A stretch of DNA of 64,000 nt from Heterotrichella gracilis (GCA_032358255.1 JAULBX010030152.1:1-64000), one strand, 5' to 3'; shown: positions 39,528 to 49,035, counted from the first letter of the stretch. A program made the numbers and translations. Notes: generated by a model not told the origin, from the sequence alone.

Positions 39528-40994
39528 TCAGATTCGGCTCGATCGCCCCGAGCCGTAGGCGTAGAAGAGATGGGGTGTTGAACGGATGGTTTGGTTTCGC
39601 TGTTCCACAATCGGTGCAGCGGTGCCATCGGGTGACGGCAGTTGGGGAACACGGTGCGTGAACGGGCTTCCCACTGGCGACCACGTCCAGGTTGGAGTGC
39701 CCTGGCGGGCCAGCGTATCCACGAGCTGGGCGCGGCGGTCGCGGTATTCAGCGTTCGCGCCATTGCTGAGGATCTCCAGCGCCACGCGAGGAACGACATT
39801 GCCGTTCGGATCGTAGGCGTGTCGAATCATCCAGTCCGGACGCATGGAGCGCTCACGTTCTTCGCCAATGTTCCTTGTGAACTGGTGGCCAGCTTCGACC
39901 AGGGCATCAATGAGCAGTACTTCATCGAAGTTTTCGGCCGGGATGAACAGGCTCGGGTGCACCTGCATCAGCCACGCTGCACGGGCCCATAGACCTTGCC
40001 TGCTGCTGGGCTCGACCATGATGATGGCCATGACCTCAGGGTATGCCATCTGCACCCAGCCCTCAGGGCGGGTAGCCGCCTGCTGGGCGGCCTCCTCGTT
40101 CGCATCGATCCTGCGCAGGGAATTTCTGCACTTGCGGAACAGGTGCTCCACGACGCCTTCTGGCAAGCCGATGGGCGTCCGCATGTGACGCAGATGCATG
40201 CTCATCTTGCCGTCAGCCAATTCTGAGATCTTGCGCACAGGGGCCACGATCAGTGCAGAGCGGGTCTTTCCTTCCATCGAACGGCTCAGGTCGCCCAGGA
40301 AGCGCTCCCACTCAGCGTTGATTTCGTCGCGCTGGTTCTCGCGGTACGGGCGCGGCACATACAGGTGCTGGGCAAGAGGCACACCGTTGACCAGCATGTT
40401 TTTGGAGGCGTTCATCAGCTGGTAGCGGGTCCGACCCCAGTCCCGGCGCCAAGATGGGTGCCACAAGGTCAGGCTTGCCTCCGTCCACATCAGCTTGATG
40501 AGGTTCTCCAGCGTAATTGCCTCAGTGCCAGTGGCCGAACCAGCAGCAGATCCCGCGACTTGCGGTCGCTGGACAGCGGGCACGCCATCGGTGCGGGAGG
40601 ACGTCTCAAACGGGAAGTTCAGGCGCACGCTGGTCATAGCCTGCGTGGCCGCGTCGCCGGCATTGGCTACTTGCTGGACCCGTGGCTGGGGGGTGTACGC
40701 ATCCTCGTCGCGGAAGAAGCTGCAGCTGGTGTTGTGAAGGTGCCCCTCTTCAGGCCAGACGGCCAGGTGGTACTTGCTCTCGCGAAGGCGAATCTGGAGC
40801 TTGAGTGGCGGACGGCGGCACCCGCACAGGGCGTGGCCATGCTTGCTACGGGCACGGCCCATGGCAGCTTGAAAGTCGGGGACGGACGCGGGCTCGGCCA
40901 TTCGTCGGGGGTCAAAGACCTCTCCGTCGATCAGGACCTTCGCAGTCTGTTGGCTCATACGAGCCGGGTTGGTAGATGTTGTGGCAGCGGCCAC
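39528..40994 (-). CDS. DUF1173-like protein
   Basis: The 488-residue product resembles DUF1173 plasmid proteins. Near residues 56-96 it has the pattern CGCRRPPLKLQIRLRESKYH followed by GHLHNTSCSFF, with conserved Cys and His. A later segment (MSMHLRHMRTPIGLPEGVVE) is also typical in tone. The GTG start at 40994 has CGGAG upstream; the ATG at 40958 lacks one. It heads the operon with the two bactofilins. Function is not known. Confidence 0.65.
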   Translation of the reverse strand: MAAATTSTNPARMSQQTAKVLIDGEVFDPRRMAEPASVPDFQAAMGRARSKHGHALCGCRRPPLKLQIRLRESKYHLAVWPEEGHLHNTSCSFFRDEDAYTPQPRVQQVANAGDAATQAMTSVRLNFPFETSSRTDGVPAVQRPQVAGSAAGSATGTEAITLENLIKLMWTEASLTLWHPSWRRDWGRTRYQLMNASKNMLVNGVPLAQHLYVPRPYRENQRDEINAEWERFLGDLSRSMEGKTRSALIVAPVRKISELADGKMSMHLRHMRTPIGLPEGVVEHLFRKCRNSLRRIDANEEAAQQAATRPEGWVQMAYPEVMAIIMVEPSSRQGLWARAAWLMQVHPSLFIPAENFDEVLLIDALVEAGHQFTRNIGEERERSMRPDWMIRHAYDPNGNVVPRVALEILSNGANAEYRDRRAQLVDTLARQGTPTWTWSPVGSPFTHRVPQLPSPDGTAAPIVEQRNQTIRSTPHLFYAYGSGRSSRI

Positions 40995-41167
40995 GGCGCA
41001 CTCCGTTTGGGGGTATGGAAGTATTGTTTACTTTCAAGGCATTGCGGTGTCCCGATCAACACAGGGAAACACGCTTGTAGCCCGTCCGGCAGGTCGGCAT
41101 TGCCTGCGAAATGTCGGCAAATGACTGTATTTGCTTCCAGTGCCCCTTGATTCGTCTAACTTTTAGG

Positions 41168-41665
41168 TCAGTCCACGAAGGCCTGGGCAGCATCGTCGGG
41201 GTGCGCCTGAACGTCTTCATCAGGGTGGGCCTGTTCGACCTTGCGGTGGAACGAGTGAGCGCCCCTCCAATTAGGCGGGCTCGCCTCTGCCTGCGCCGGT
41301 TGTTCCGGAATGTAGAGGTTGCCCGGCAGCATCACCAGGTAGCCGTACTGCAGTGAATTGAGGTCCAGCGGCTGGGGGCACTGCCCTGCGAAGTTCCAGC
41401 GGCTGCCGTCAGCCATTCGGATGAACTGCGAGACACCCGTCTCTCCGGTGGGGTTGATGTCCGGCCCTGATTTGACGATACGGCGTGCAGGGTTGGTCTG
41501 GTCGAAGACCTCGCCCAACAGGTCGGGCGGCAACGGTTCGATCAGCACTTGCTCTGGCAGCTCCTGAATGGAGTTTCCTGCTTTAGACGCAACGCCCACG
41601 CAGTGGCCTTTCGTGAAGTCGTGAAAGGCGTATCCGAGCGGGCCGGTGTACGGTTCATATTCCAT
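41168..41665 (-). CDS. Hypothetical protein, paralog of the 52519 gene
   Basis: The 165-residue product shares a pattern with the protein at 52519-52929: a start like F-D-x-T-x-G-x-C-V, then DLLGEVF, MADGSRW, a GQC, and a MLPGNLYIPE end versus LLPGLLYDEF. The two are probable paralogs. The C-terminal tail is His/Asp-rich. The -10 TACTCT ends six bases before the ATG, so the message should be leaderless. Confidence 0.7.
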   Translation of the reverse strand: MEYEPYTGPLGYAFHDFTKGHCVGVASKAGNSIQELPEQVLIEPLPPDLLGEVFDQTNPARRIVKSGPDINPTGETGVSQFIRMADGSRWNFAGQCPQPLDLNSLQYGYLVMLPGNLYIPEQPAQAEASPPNWRGAHSFHRKVEQAHPDEDVQAHPDDAAQAFVD

Positions 41666-41671
41666 AGTTCT

Positions 41672-41699
41672 AGAGTACGGTGAAAGTTGGCTTCTGCAA
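41672..41699 (-). promoter_or_regulatory. Promoter TTGCAG-16-TACTCT for a leaderless message
   Basis: Minus-strand TTGCAG (41694-41699) and TACTCT (41672-41677) are 16 bp apart, and only six bases separate the -10 from the ATG. Transcription would start at or beside the start codon. Confidence 0.6.
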
Positions 41700-41728
41700 G
41701 GGGGCGGCTTGAATCAAGTCGCGGCTCT

Positions 41729-43090
41729 TCACTGCAAGCTGCGCACCGCCGCAAGGGCCTGCTCGACCCGCTCCACGCCGATGACCTCAAGTCCTTCAAT
41801 CGGTTTCTTGGGCACATTGGCCTTGGGCACGAGAGCTACGGAAAAACCCAGCTTGGCGGCTTCCTTGAGGCGTTCCTGGCCGCGGGGCGCTGGGCGAACC
41901 TCGCCTGCCAGCCCCACTTCCCCGAAGGCAATGAAGCCCTTGGGCAGAGGTTTTCCTCGCAGGCTCGATGTGATGGCCAGCATTACCGCCAGGTCGGCCG
42001 CAGGCTCTGAAATCTTGACGCCACCCACCGCATTCACGAACACATCCTGGTCGGAACACTGCACGCCGGCATGGCGGTGCTGTACGGCCAGCAGCAGGGC
42101 CAGGCGGTCACGCTCAAGACCCACGGACAGGCGCCGTGGGCTGGGCCCGCCAGCATCGACCAGGGCCTGAATCTCAACCAGCATTGGTCGCGTGCCTTCA
42201 ATGCAGGCCATGACGCAGCTGCCTGGGACCGGCGTTTCGTGCTGGCTGAGGAAGATGGCGCTGGGATTGCTCACACCACGCAGTCCTTTGTCCGTCATGG
42301 CGAAGACCGCCAGCTCCGACGAGCTGCCGAATCGGTTCTTGAGTGCGCGGATCAGTCGGTAGCTGCTGTGGGTGTCCCCCTCGAAGAAGAGGCTCGTGTC
42401 CACCATGTGCTCCAGCACACGGGGGCCGGCCAGTGTGCCGTCTTTCGTGACATGGCCCACCAGGATGATGGTAGCGCCTGTGTCCTTGGCGTGCCGCGTC
42501 AGGTGGGCTGCGCACTCCCGGATCTGTGCGACTGAGCCAGGCGCGGAGGTCAGCTGGTCGGAGTAAACCGTCTGGATGGAGTCGATCACAACAATGGCCG
42601 GGCCCTGGGCGCTGATCGTGGCAAGGATCTTCTCCAGCTGAATCTCAGCGAGGACCTGGACCTGGGACTTGTCCAGCCCCAGTCGACGTGATCGCAGCGC
42701 AACTTGCGCGCCGCTCTCCTCGCCTGTGACGTACAGCGTGGGATGCCCCTGCCGATGCATGCAGTCCAGGGCCTGGAGAAGCAATGTCGACTTCCCGATG
42801 CCCGGGTCACCGCCGAGGAGCACGACGCCACCTGGGACAAACCCGCCGCCCAGCACGCGGTCCAATTCCTCCATGCCCGATGGCATTCGGGAGATATCGC
42901 TGGCCTCAATGTCTGCGAGCGGGCTCACGCTTGCGGTGCCGGCCAGTGCTGAGAATCTGTTCTTTGCTGGTGTCAAGGCCTCAGGGCCCGCCTCGACAAG
43001 AGTGTTCCAGGCCTGGCAATGCGGGCACTTGCCCAGCCATTTCGGGGTGGTCCCGCCGCATTCATTACAGCTGTACGTGGTTTTGCTCAT
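41729..43090 (-). CDS. radA: DNA repair protein RadA
   Basis: The 453-residue product is RadA, a DnaB-like ATPase that branch-migrates recombination intermediates. It has a Cys4 zinc finger (Cys8, Cys11, Cys22, Cys25), Walker A GDPGIGKST near residue 95, the KNRFG motif near residue 250, and a C-terminal Lon-like domain. All hallmarks are present at normal length. Chromosomes usually carry radA, so this copy is an extra one. It is a single gene with its own promoter. Confidence 0.95.
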   Translation of the reverse strand: MSKTTYSCNECGGTTPKWLGKCPHCQAWNTLVEAGPEALTPAKNRFSALAGTASVSPLADIEASDISRMPSGMEELDRVLGGGFVPGGVVLLGGDPGIGKSTLLLQALDCMHRQGHPTLYVTGEESGAQVALRSRRLGLDKSQVQVLAEIQLEKILATISAQGPAIVVIDSIQTVYSDQLTSAPGSVAQIRECAAHLTRHAKDTGATIILVGHVTKDGTLAGPRVLEHMVDTSLFFEGDTHSSYRLIRALKNRFGSSSELAVFAMTDKGLRGVSNPSAIFLSQHETPVPGSCVMACIEGTRPMLVEIQALVDAGGPSPRRLSVGLERDRLALLLAVQHRHAGVQCSDQDVFVNAVGGVKISEPAADLAVMLAITSSLRGKPLPKGFIAFGEVGLAGEVRPAPRGQERLKEAAKLGFSVALVPKANVPKKPIEGLEVIGVERVEQALAAVRSLQ

Positions 43091-43109
43091 TCGTGTCCTT
43101 GATGCAACC

Positions 43110-43137
43110 AGCCTCTCATGAATCGATGCCCTGTCAA
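43110..43137 (-). promoter_or_regulatory. Promoter of radA, TTGACA-16-GAGGCT
   Basis: Minus-strand TTGACA (43132-43137) and GAGGCT (43110-43115) are 16 bp apart, with TGA before the -10 as in an extended -10. AAGGA precedes the radA ATG by eight bases. Confidence 0.65.
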
Positions 43138-43214
43138 GGGAAGAGGCTGCGCAGATGGCTCGTCTCTCACGTATATTTGCAGTTACGCCGTTTGGCGTTC
43201 AAACAGAGGTATGC

Positions 43215-43658
43215 ATGACCAATTTTTCCGGGATGTTCCGCAAAGAGATTGAGCGCATTTCCCGCAAGACGACGCGCGCTGAGCTGGGCATTTTGAAGAG
43301 GGCCGCAACTGCACATCGCAGCGAGATCGCCGCTCTCAAGCGCCAGGTGGCAGAGTTGCAGCGCACGCTGAAAGCGGTTTCAAAAACGGCGTCCAGGTCC
43401 AGCAAGGAATCTTTGGAGCAAGCCAAGGGCCAGCGATTCAGCGCCAAGGGGTTTGCAAAGCTTCGCCAGCGCCTGGGCCTGAGTGCTCAGGATATGGGCC
43501 TGCTGGTCGGGGCTTCCGCCCTTTCGGTCTACAAGTGGGAGAACCCGGATAGCGGCGTGCGGCCGCGTGCACAGTTCATCGCGTCGATTGCATCCTGCCG
43601 CAAGCTGGGTAAGCGCGAGGCTGATCGTCGCTTGGAAGTCCTCCGGGCGGCCGCCTAA
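43215..43658 (+). CDS. XRE-type helix-turn-helix regulator
   Basis: The 147-residue product has a coiled N-terminal half and, at about residues 85-130, a Cro/CI-type helix-turn-helix (FAKLRQRLGLSAQDMGLLVG, then ALSVYKWENPD). The start at 43215 is preceded by AGAGG; an ATG 60 bases earlier lacks a ribosome binding site. It is divergent from radA and might regulate it. Confidence 0.8.
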   Translation: MTNFSGMFRKEIERISRKTTRAELGILKRAATAHRSEIAALKRQVAELQRTLKAVSKTASRSSKESLEQAKGQRFSAKGFAKLRQRLGLSAQDMGLLVGASALSVYKWENPDSGVRPRAQFIASIASCRKLGKREADRRLEVLRAAA

Positions 43659-43672
43659 GGCCGGGGCAACCC

Positions 43673-44653
43673 TCAGTTGGACGGATTGATGCCGGGCAGG
43701 AACTCGATGCCCGTGCGGGCGACGAGCTCACGGTAGGTGATGGGCTTGCTCGGGCGTGCCGAGTTGAGGTTGGGCATCCAGTGCGCCCAGGCGCGGTTGG
43801 TGCTGGCGTCATACACCAGCTTGTAAAGGTGGGTGGGGACGGCCAGGCCGTCGCCCACGGTGCAGCGGTTGGCGTCGTACTGATCGGGGACGCGGGCGCC
43901 GGCCCTGTGCGCCGTTCGCACGATGTCGGCCGGGCTTTGGTCGCCCACAGCCAGCCCCCGGCCCTGCAGGTACTGCGCTGCTTCATCCACGAACGGGCAT
44001 TCCGCGCGCTTGTACTGGTAGGCCGGGCCGGTGAACACGTAGACCGGGCCGCTTGCCCGAAGCACGTACTGGCGGGTGGCCTTTTCGATATCAGCCCAGG
44101 CCTTGCGATTTTGCTCCGGAGCTTGCGGGACCATGTTGGCCAAGCTGAAACTGTGCTCCATGGCGCGTGCATCCGGCATGTCGCCCGCCGGGCTCAAGTG
44201 GCCACGGTCGTAGGTGCTGCCGCGGTAGTCTTCCAGGGACACACGGTCACGCGAAGGTACGCGGTTGTCTTCATAGAAAAAGTCGCTTCTGCGGCCGTTT
44301 CTGGCCTGCTCCAGACGTTCCCGGCTGAGGACCTGGGCCGAGTAGACGGCAGATCTCGTTTCGGCCGTGTACAGCACGGCAAAGCCTTCGAAGCAAAGGG
44401 GTCTTGCGCCCGAGGCATAGGCCTGCGGCACCAGGGGCACCGAGTTCGCTGGGAAGTTGCCGATGCACTTCTCGAAAGTCCCGGTGTAGGCCGGGAGCGC
44501 AGGCGCTTCCTTGGAGCTCGAGGTTGCGGTGTAGGACTTGACCACGTCGCGCGCCAGACTGCCGAGCAGGTCATAGGCATGGACTTGGGCTGCCATCAGC
44601 AGCATGGCGGCGCCGGCGGCGCGGATCAGGGTGGAGTGGGGGACGGATTTCAT
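43673..44653 (-). CDS. Exported DNA/RNA non-specific endonuclease
   Basis: The 326-residue product has a signal peptide (to about AQVHA, residue 26) and a beta-beta-alpha-metal nuclease of the NUC1/EndA family. The catalytic motif is YDRGHLSPAGDM, followed by the conserved Asn in FSLANMVPQ, with the metal-binding Asn in APEQNRKAW. It would degrade DNA or RNA in the periplasm or outside. The -10 GAGCAT ends six bases before the ATG. Confidence 0.88.
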   Translation of the reverse strand: MKSVPHSTLIRAAGAAMLLMAAQVHAYDLLGSLARDVVKSYTATSSSKEAPALPAYTGTFEKCIGNFPANSVPLVPQAYASGARPLCFEGFAVLYTAETRSAVYSAQVLSRERLEQARNGRRSDFFYEDNRVPSRDRVSLEDYRGSTYDRGHLSPAGDMPDARAMEHSFSLANMVPQAPEQNRKAWADIEKATRQYVLRASGPVYVFTGPAYQYKRAECPFVDEAAQYLQGRGLAVGDQSPADIVRTAHRAGARVPDQYDANRCTVGDGLAVPTHLYKLVYDASTNRAWAHWMPNLNSARPSKPITYRELVARTGIEFLPGINPSN

Positions 44654-44659
44654 GAATTC

Positions 44660-44687
44660 ATGCTCGCACGCTTGCGTCACCTGTCAA
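44660..44687 (-). promoter_or_regulatory. Promoter TTGACA-16-GAGCAT for a leaderless message
   Basis: Minus-strand TTGACA (44682-44687) and GAGCAT (44660-44665) are 16 bp apart; six bases lie between the -10 and the ATG of the endonuclease gene. The -35 overlaps a copy of AAGTSACTT (44686-44694). Confidence 0.6.
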
Positions 44688-44702
44688 GTGACTTTTCGCA
44701 GA

Positions 44703-46829
44703 TCAGGCGCCCAGCTTTTGAACGAAGCTTGCGACGTCCTGTGGTGGGATGGGTCTGCTGAACAGGTAGCCTTGCAGGGAGCTGCAGCCCATGTCCAGAA
44801 GCACTGATAGTTGAGCGTCCGTCTCTACCCCCTCAGCTGTGACAGCTTTGCCGAGGTCGCGCGCCATTGCGACTACCGCGCCGGTGATGGCCCGGTTGAC
44901 GGGGTCGCGATCGATGTTCATCACGAAGGATCGGTCGATTTTGAGCCGGCGAGTTGGCAGTTTCAGATGCATGAGCGACGCGTGGCCCGTGCCGAAATCA
45001 TCGAATGCGACTTCTACGCCTGCGGTGCACAAGCGGTCCAGCTCATCAATCGTGGCTTTGGACTTCGGGGATAAGAACATCCCCTCCGTTACCTCGACCC
45101 CGATATCTGCCGGCGTAAGACCGAATTCTTGAATGCGCTGCACCAGGCGGCCGGAGAAGTCAGGCACCAGGAAGTCGGCGCTTGTGATGTTGACGCAGAC
45201 GCGGCCTACAGCCAGGCCCTGCCGTTTCCACTCACTGGCCTGTGAGAGAGCCGCGGCGCGTACAAAATCGCCCACCCGCGCGGCAAGACGGTTGTCCTGC
45301 AGCGCTTCAATAAAGTAGCCAGGCGCCAAGAGCCCGAGCTTCGGGTGCTGCCAGCGCAGCAGGGCTTCCATGCCCACAAGACGTTGCGCCAGCGGATCCA
45401 CAATCGGTTGGTAGTGCAGAAGAAGATCGCCCTGGTCCAGCGCTTCATGCATGTCGGCGACAAGTGCCGCCTGCTGCCGCATGGATTCACTGAGTTCGCG
45501 GCTGTACATGGCGTGTGCATTGCCGCCCATGGCACGCGCATTCTGCAGCGCTGCCTCAGCGCACTTGATGAGTTCTTCCGATTCCTGCGCGTCCTGGGGG
45601 AAGCGTGAGAGACCAATACTCACGGTCGGGCGCAATGAGCCCCGGGCGGCGGCTGGCAGACGAGAGCCACGCGCGGCCAGCTCATGCACCAGGCCGAGCA
45701 GGTAGTCATTGAAATTGGTGATCTTCCCGGCGTCGGCGCACAGAAAGGCGAATTCGTCGCTTGAGACTCGCGCCACGATGTCACCTGGGGCTGTCCGCTC
45801 CTGCAGGCCGGCCGCAATGGTGCGCAACAATTCGTCGCCGGCATCGTAGCCCATTGCATCATTGAACTGACGAAAGCCGTCCACGTCGATCAATGCCAGC
45901 GCCTTCGGGACGCCGTGCTGCAGTGACATATCCACTTCCAGGCTGGCGAGGAATTCTTCGCGGTTGGCCAGGCCCGTGATGCGGTCCAATGACGTCATCT
46001 GCTTGAGCGCGTCTGCATCCTTCATCTGCTGCGTGACATCTACGACAATGCCGCGGTATCCCGCAAAGTTTCCAGTCTCATCAAAGAATGGGTCGCCGCT
46101 GACGCTGTGCCAGCGCCAATCTTCACCTTCGTAAGGGCTGCGTAGCTTGTAGACAAAGCGCGAGAAGCTTTTGCGGGACTCCAGCACTCGTATGTGTGCA
46201 TTCCAGAAGACGGCATCGCCGTGCTCTGCCATTTCCCAACGGGTCTTTCCCAGCCACGGGGTGGTGTCCAGCTCAACGGTCGGGCCGGTGCGCCTGATCA
46301 TTGTGATGCGGTAGTTCGCGTCTTGTTCCCAGTACCAATCAGCTGTGAGGCTCAGGATCTGAGCGAGGCGTCGCTCGCTGTGCTCCAGTCTGTTGGTAGC
46401 AAGAACTTGCTGGGTGACATCGGTCATGACGGCAATGACACGCTTTGTTCCATCCTCCAATGGCGGCAACAGGGTGATAGTGGCTTCGGCCCAGAGGTAG
46501 TGACCGGCAGGGGAATTGAACCTTGCCTTGCCCTTCCACGGGGTTCCAGTGCGGACCGTGGCTGCAATATCAGCCCTCATCCCGGCTTCGTCGCCACCCA
46601 TCGAGAGTTCGCAAAGGTCACGCCCGATAAGCTTGTACATGGGCTGGCCAAGGTAGGCGCAGAAGGCCTCGTTTGCATAGAGGATCGTTCCGTCCTCAGT
46701 AGCCACCTTGATCATCGTGCACTTGTCCAATGCATTGATGGTTGTGTCGCTCAAATAGTCAAGCCGGGGCTGGTCGATGATCGACCCCCCGGTAGAAGCA
46801 ACTTCTTTTGAATGAGCTCGTTTGTTCAC
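44703..46829 (-). CDS. PAS-PAS-GGDEF-EAL protein, probable c-di-GMP phosphodiesterase
   Basis: The 708-residue product has two PAS sensor domains (about 25-270), a GGDEF domain (285-440) and an EAL domain (450-700). The GGDEF signature is VSSDEF, so cyclase activity is probably lost. The EAL residues look intact: MEALLRW, CVNITSADF, EVTEGMFL, DDFGTGHASL, KIDRSFV and TAEGVET. It likely degrades c-di-GMP. The GTG start lies two bases after the stop of the gene before, so both are in one operon. Confidence 0.9.
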   Translation of the reverse strand: MNKRAHSKEVASTGGSIIDQPRLDYLSDTTINALDKCTMIKVATEDGTILYANEAFCAYLGQPMYKLIGRDLCELSMGGDEAGMRADIAATVRTGTPWKGKARFNSPAGHYLWAEATITLLPPLEDGTKRVIAVMTDVTQQVLATNRLEHSERRLAQILSLTADWYWEQDANYRITMIRRTGPTVELDTTPWLGKTRWEMAEHGDAVFWNAHIRVLESRKSFSRFVYKLRSPYEGEDWRWHSVSGDPFFDETGNFAGYRGIVVDVTQQMKDADALKQMTSLDRITGLANREEFLASLEVDMSLQHGVPKALALIDVDGFRQFNDAMGYDAGDELLRTIAAGLQERTAPGDIVARVSSDEFAFLCADAGKITNFNDYLLGLVHELAARGSRLPAAARGSLRPTVSIGLSRFPQDAQESEELIKCAEAALQNARAMGGNAHAMYSRELSESMRQQAALVADMHEALDQGDLLLHYQPIVDPLAQRLVGMEALLRWQHPKLGLLAPGYFIEALQDNRLAARVGDFVRAAALSQASEWKRQGLAVGRVCVNITSADFLVPDFSGRLVQRIQEFGLTPADIGVEVTEGMFLSPKSKATIDELDRLCTAGVEVAFDDFGTGHASLMHLKLPTRRLKIDRSFVMNIDRDPVNRAITGAVVAMARDLGKAVTAEGVETDAQLSVLLDMGCSSLQGYLFSRPIPPQDVASFVQKLGA

Positions 46830-46831
46830 TG

Positions 46832-47626
46832 TCAGCGCGAGCGCTTTCCGGCGTTCATAAGGGATGACAGGTCAAAAACTGAAGCGACCCCACCCCCCAT
46901 CCAGGAGGTCACCTCGCCGGTCTTGCGTTTGAAGGCCGTAGTACCCTCTCCGTTACCAAGTTTTTCGATCCAGAAAGGCTCGTTGCCCTTGCCCTCTTCT
47001 TCCTCAGCGAGGATCAGGCGATGGGTCTGCAGGAGCATGCCGGGCTTGTCTGCCATGGTGACGTGGCGCGCGGTCCACGCACGTTTCATCCAGGTCATCC
47101 CTGCGCGTGAGATGTAGACGCCCGTGTTGAGGTTGATGCTGACCTCGTCGGCATCTTCGTCAAAGTCGGGGGCCTCGATGGCTGACTCGTCGTCAAACTC
47201 AGGGTCAGCCTCAGGTGTTTCGTTCAGGGGGACGAGCTTGATTGCGCCGATGCGGTACAGGCCGCGCAGGGCGCGACGGGCGCTTCTTTTCTGGGAAGTC
47301 TTGTTGACGTGGGGGCCAACTCGGGCGGCAATCTCTTCGAAGGTCATGCCTCCTTCATCGAGATACAGCCAGGTGAGAATGGTGGTTCGTTCAAGCGCCA
47401 GGGACTGGTCCCTGACCACGTGCATGATTTCCTCCAGCTCATCGTCAAGCCGGTACCAGTCAGGGGATGGACCGGCCTCGCGCAGTGGCAGTCTGCGTTG
47501 CTGGGGTTGAGCACTTTCGGCCGCATCAACACCCTCGCCTTGTGCTGAGTGCACAAGCGTGAGTTCCGGCTTGACGCGCGGCTGGGGTGTAGAAACTGCT
47601 TCCATGACCTTTATTCTCAAAGCCAT
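46832..47626 (-). CDS. Hypothetical protein with possible winged helix
   Basis: The 264-residue product has a helical segment near residues 80-130 that could be a winged helix (GGMTFEEIAARVGPHVNKTS). The middle is very acidic. It precedes the PAS-GGDEF-EAL gene directly and may control or partner it. GGGAG precedes the ATG. Function is unknown. Confidence 0.7.
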   Translation of the reverse strand: MALRIKVMEAVSTPQPRVKPELTLVHSAQGEGVDAAESAQPQQRRLPLREAGPSPDWYRLDDELEEIMHVVRDQSLALERTTILTWLYLDEGGMTFEEIAARVGPHVNKTSQKRSARRALRGLYRIGAIKLVPLNETPEADPEFDDESAIEAPDFDEDADEVSINLNTGVYISRAGMTWMKRAWTARHVTMADKPGMLLQTHRLILAEEEEGKGNEPFWIEKLGNGEGTTAFKRKTGEVTSWMGGGVASVFDLSSLMNAGKRSR

Positions 47627-47710
47627 GAAATCTCCCGTGTCCCGGACAACGGGGTCATTTCCCCGCGTTGTCTCCTCGGTCAGCCCTACTGAAAAGTGAC
47701 TTGTGGATGC

Positions 47711-48220
47711 CTATACAGGCATCGGGAATGGGGAAGAGCTGTAGGCGATATACAGCGGGTGCTTGGGGAAGCCCTTGGCCGTGAGCTCCAGCGCGTGGGG
47801 GGTGATCCCTTGTGCGCGGAGCATGGTGAGGACCTCCTGCCCGCGGCCGTTGAGAGCGGCGTGGGTGCCCCAGGCGCAGATGACCATCCCCGCGCTGCTC
47901 GCTATGCGAATGATGGCTGAGTCGTTGTCCACGCCAACTGGATCGAGCTCGCTGTAGAGGGCATGCGGGTCGGTGGAGCGCAGGGCGAAGATGTTAGCCA
48001 CCATCAGGCCGCCAAACCCCATCGAAGTGGCTCGGCGCTGGCACCGTTCGACGGTGGGGTCATTGGACATCTCGTCGGCTGTGGACGGATTGAGCATGAC
48101 AAAAGCCAGGCTAGGCCTGGCTGCGTTCCATACGCGGTGGAGTTCGTAGCGATACCGCATGCAGTCCGAGAAGACTGCGCGAGAACTTTCAACTAGACTC
48201 CGGTGCTTCTTCTCGATCAC
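47711..48220 (-). CDS. DUF1643 family protein
   Basis: The 169-residue product matches DUF1643: RPSLAFVMLNPSTADEMSND, then ERCQRRATSMGFGGLMVANI, then ICAWGTHAAL. The family occurs in phages, plasmids and defence islands, and its activity is not established. The GTG start directly follows the stop of the gene before it. Confidence 0.88.
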   Translation of the reverse strand: MIEKKHRSLVESSRAVFSDCMRYRYELHRVWNAARPSLAFVMLNPSTADEMSNDPTVERCQRRATSMGFGGLMVANIFALRSTDPHALYSELDPVGVDNDSAIIRIASSAGMVICAWGTHAALNGRGQEVLTMLRAQGITPHALELTAKGFPKHPLYIAYSSSPFPMPV

Positions 48221-48967
48221 TTAGTCGTACGAACTGGGGTCGGCCATGGGCACGAAATCGGGACGATCACAGTCTATCGACCAAATCGGCCAGAATTTCT
48301 CGGTCTCTCGCATGTCCTTCTGAACCATCGTTCGACGGTAATGGGTGGAGCTGATTTGTTGTGTGGGCATTGCAGCTACTGCGTTAATTTGGGCGATCGA
48401 TTCGTCCGACAACACGCCGTACCCAGCATAGACATCAAAAGTTCCAGCCCCCTCCCCTTCACCGAACTGCCTGAGGAGTCCGCAGATGTACACACGATCC
48501 AGAGTCATCATTGTCCCTGTGGCAGGCAGCGCATTGACCTCATAAGCAGGTTGCATCAGACCGCCGGAGTATTGCAGCCAAGGGCCGTCTCCGCCAAAGT
48601 TGTAGGTCACAGGAATCTCCTTGTGCTCGGTTGCAATCCATGTGTCAACGGGCATAACAGTGAATGTCCCAAGCACACGATCCCCTTTGGCTAGAGCGAC
48701 ATAGAAGCTACCCGGACGTCCAACATCTTGCGGTAAGGGGCGGAAAGTTACGTTTTGTCGGTGTGCCTTGAGCCCAAACGACCACTGGCATTCCTTCTTG
48801 TCGGTCAGATAGGCCAGCTTGTCGCTATCAAACTTGTTCTGGTGGTGGCTGCACCAGTATTGGGTTGTCATCTTGACAGGCAGGTTTGAAGTCTGCGCGG
48901 TGGCGCTGGCAGAGCAGGCAGCAGTGACAACGATCAAGGCCAAGAGCTTGGTGATTTTTCTGAGCAT
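48221..48967 (-). CDS. Exported hypothetical protein
   Basis: The 248-residue product has a signal peptide ending near SATAQ (residue 25). The mature part has several cysteines and aromatic residues. The start at 48967 is used because an in-frame extension upstream passes through the divergent promoter region. It is co-transcribed with the DUF1643 gene. Function is unknown. Confidence 0.7.
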   Translation of the reverse strand: MLRKITKLLALIVVTAACSASATAQTSNLPVKMTTQYWCSHHQNKFDSDKLAYLTDKKECQWSFGLKAHRQNVTFRPLPQDVGRPGSFYVALAKGDRVLGTFTVMPVDTWIATEHKEIPVTYNFGGDGPWLQYSGGLMQPAYEVNALPATGTMMTLDRVYICGLLRQFGEGEGAGTFDVYAGYGVLSDESIAQINAVAAMPTQQISSTHYRRTMVQKDMRETEKFWPIWSIDCDRPDFVPMADPSSYD

Positions 48968-49035
48968 GGGATTTTGCGGGTGAGATTGGACTTCGTACCC
49001 AGGAATTATTCCTTTCAGAAGTAGTTTCGCCTTCT

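Noticed and set aside
43781-44761. Plus-strand frame of 326 codons
   Set aside because: It is antisense to the endonuclease gene and runs into the end of the EAL gene.
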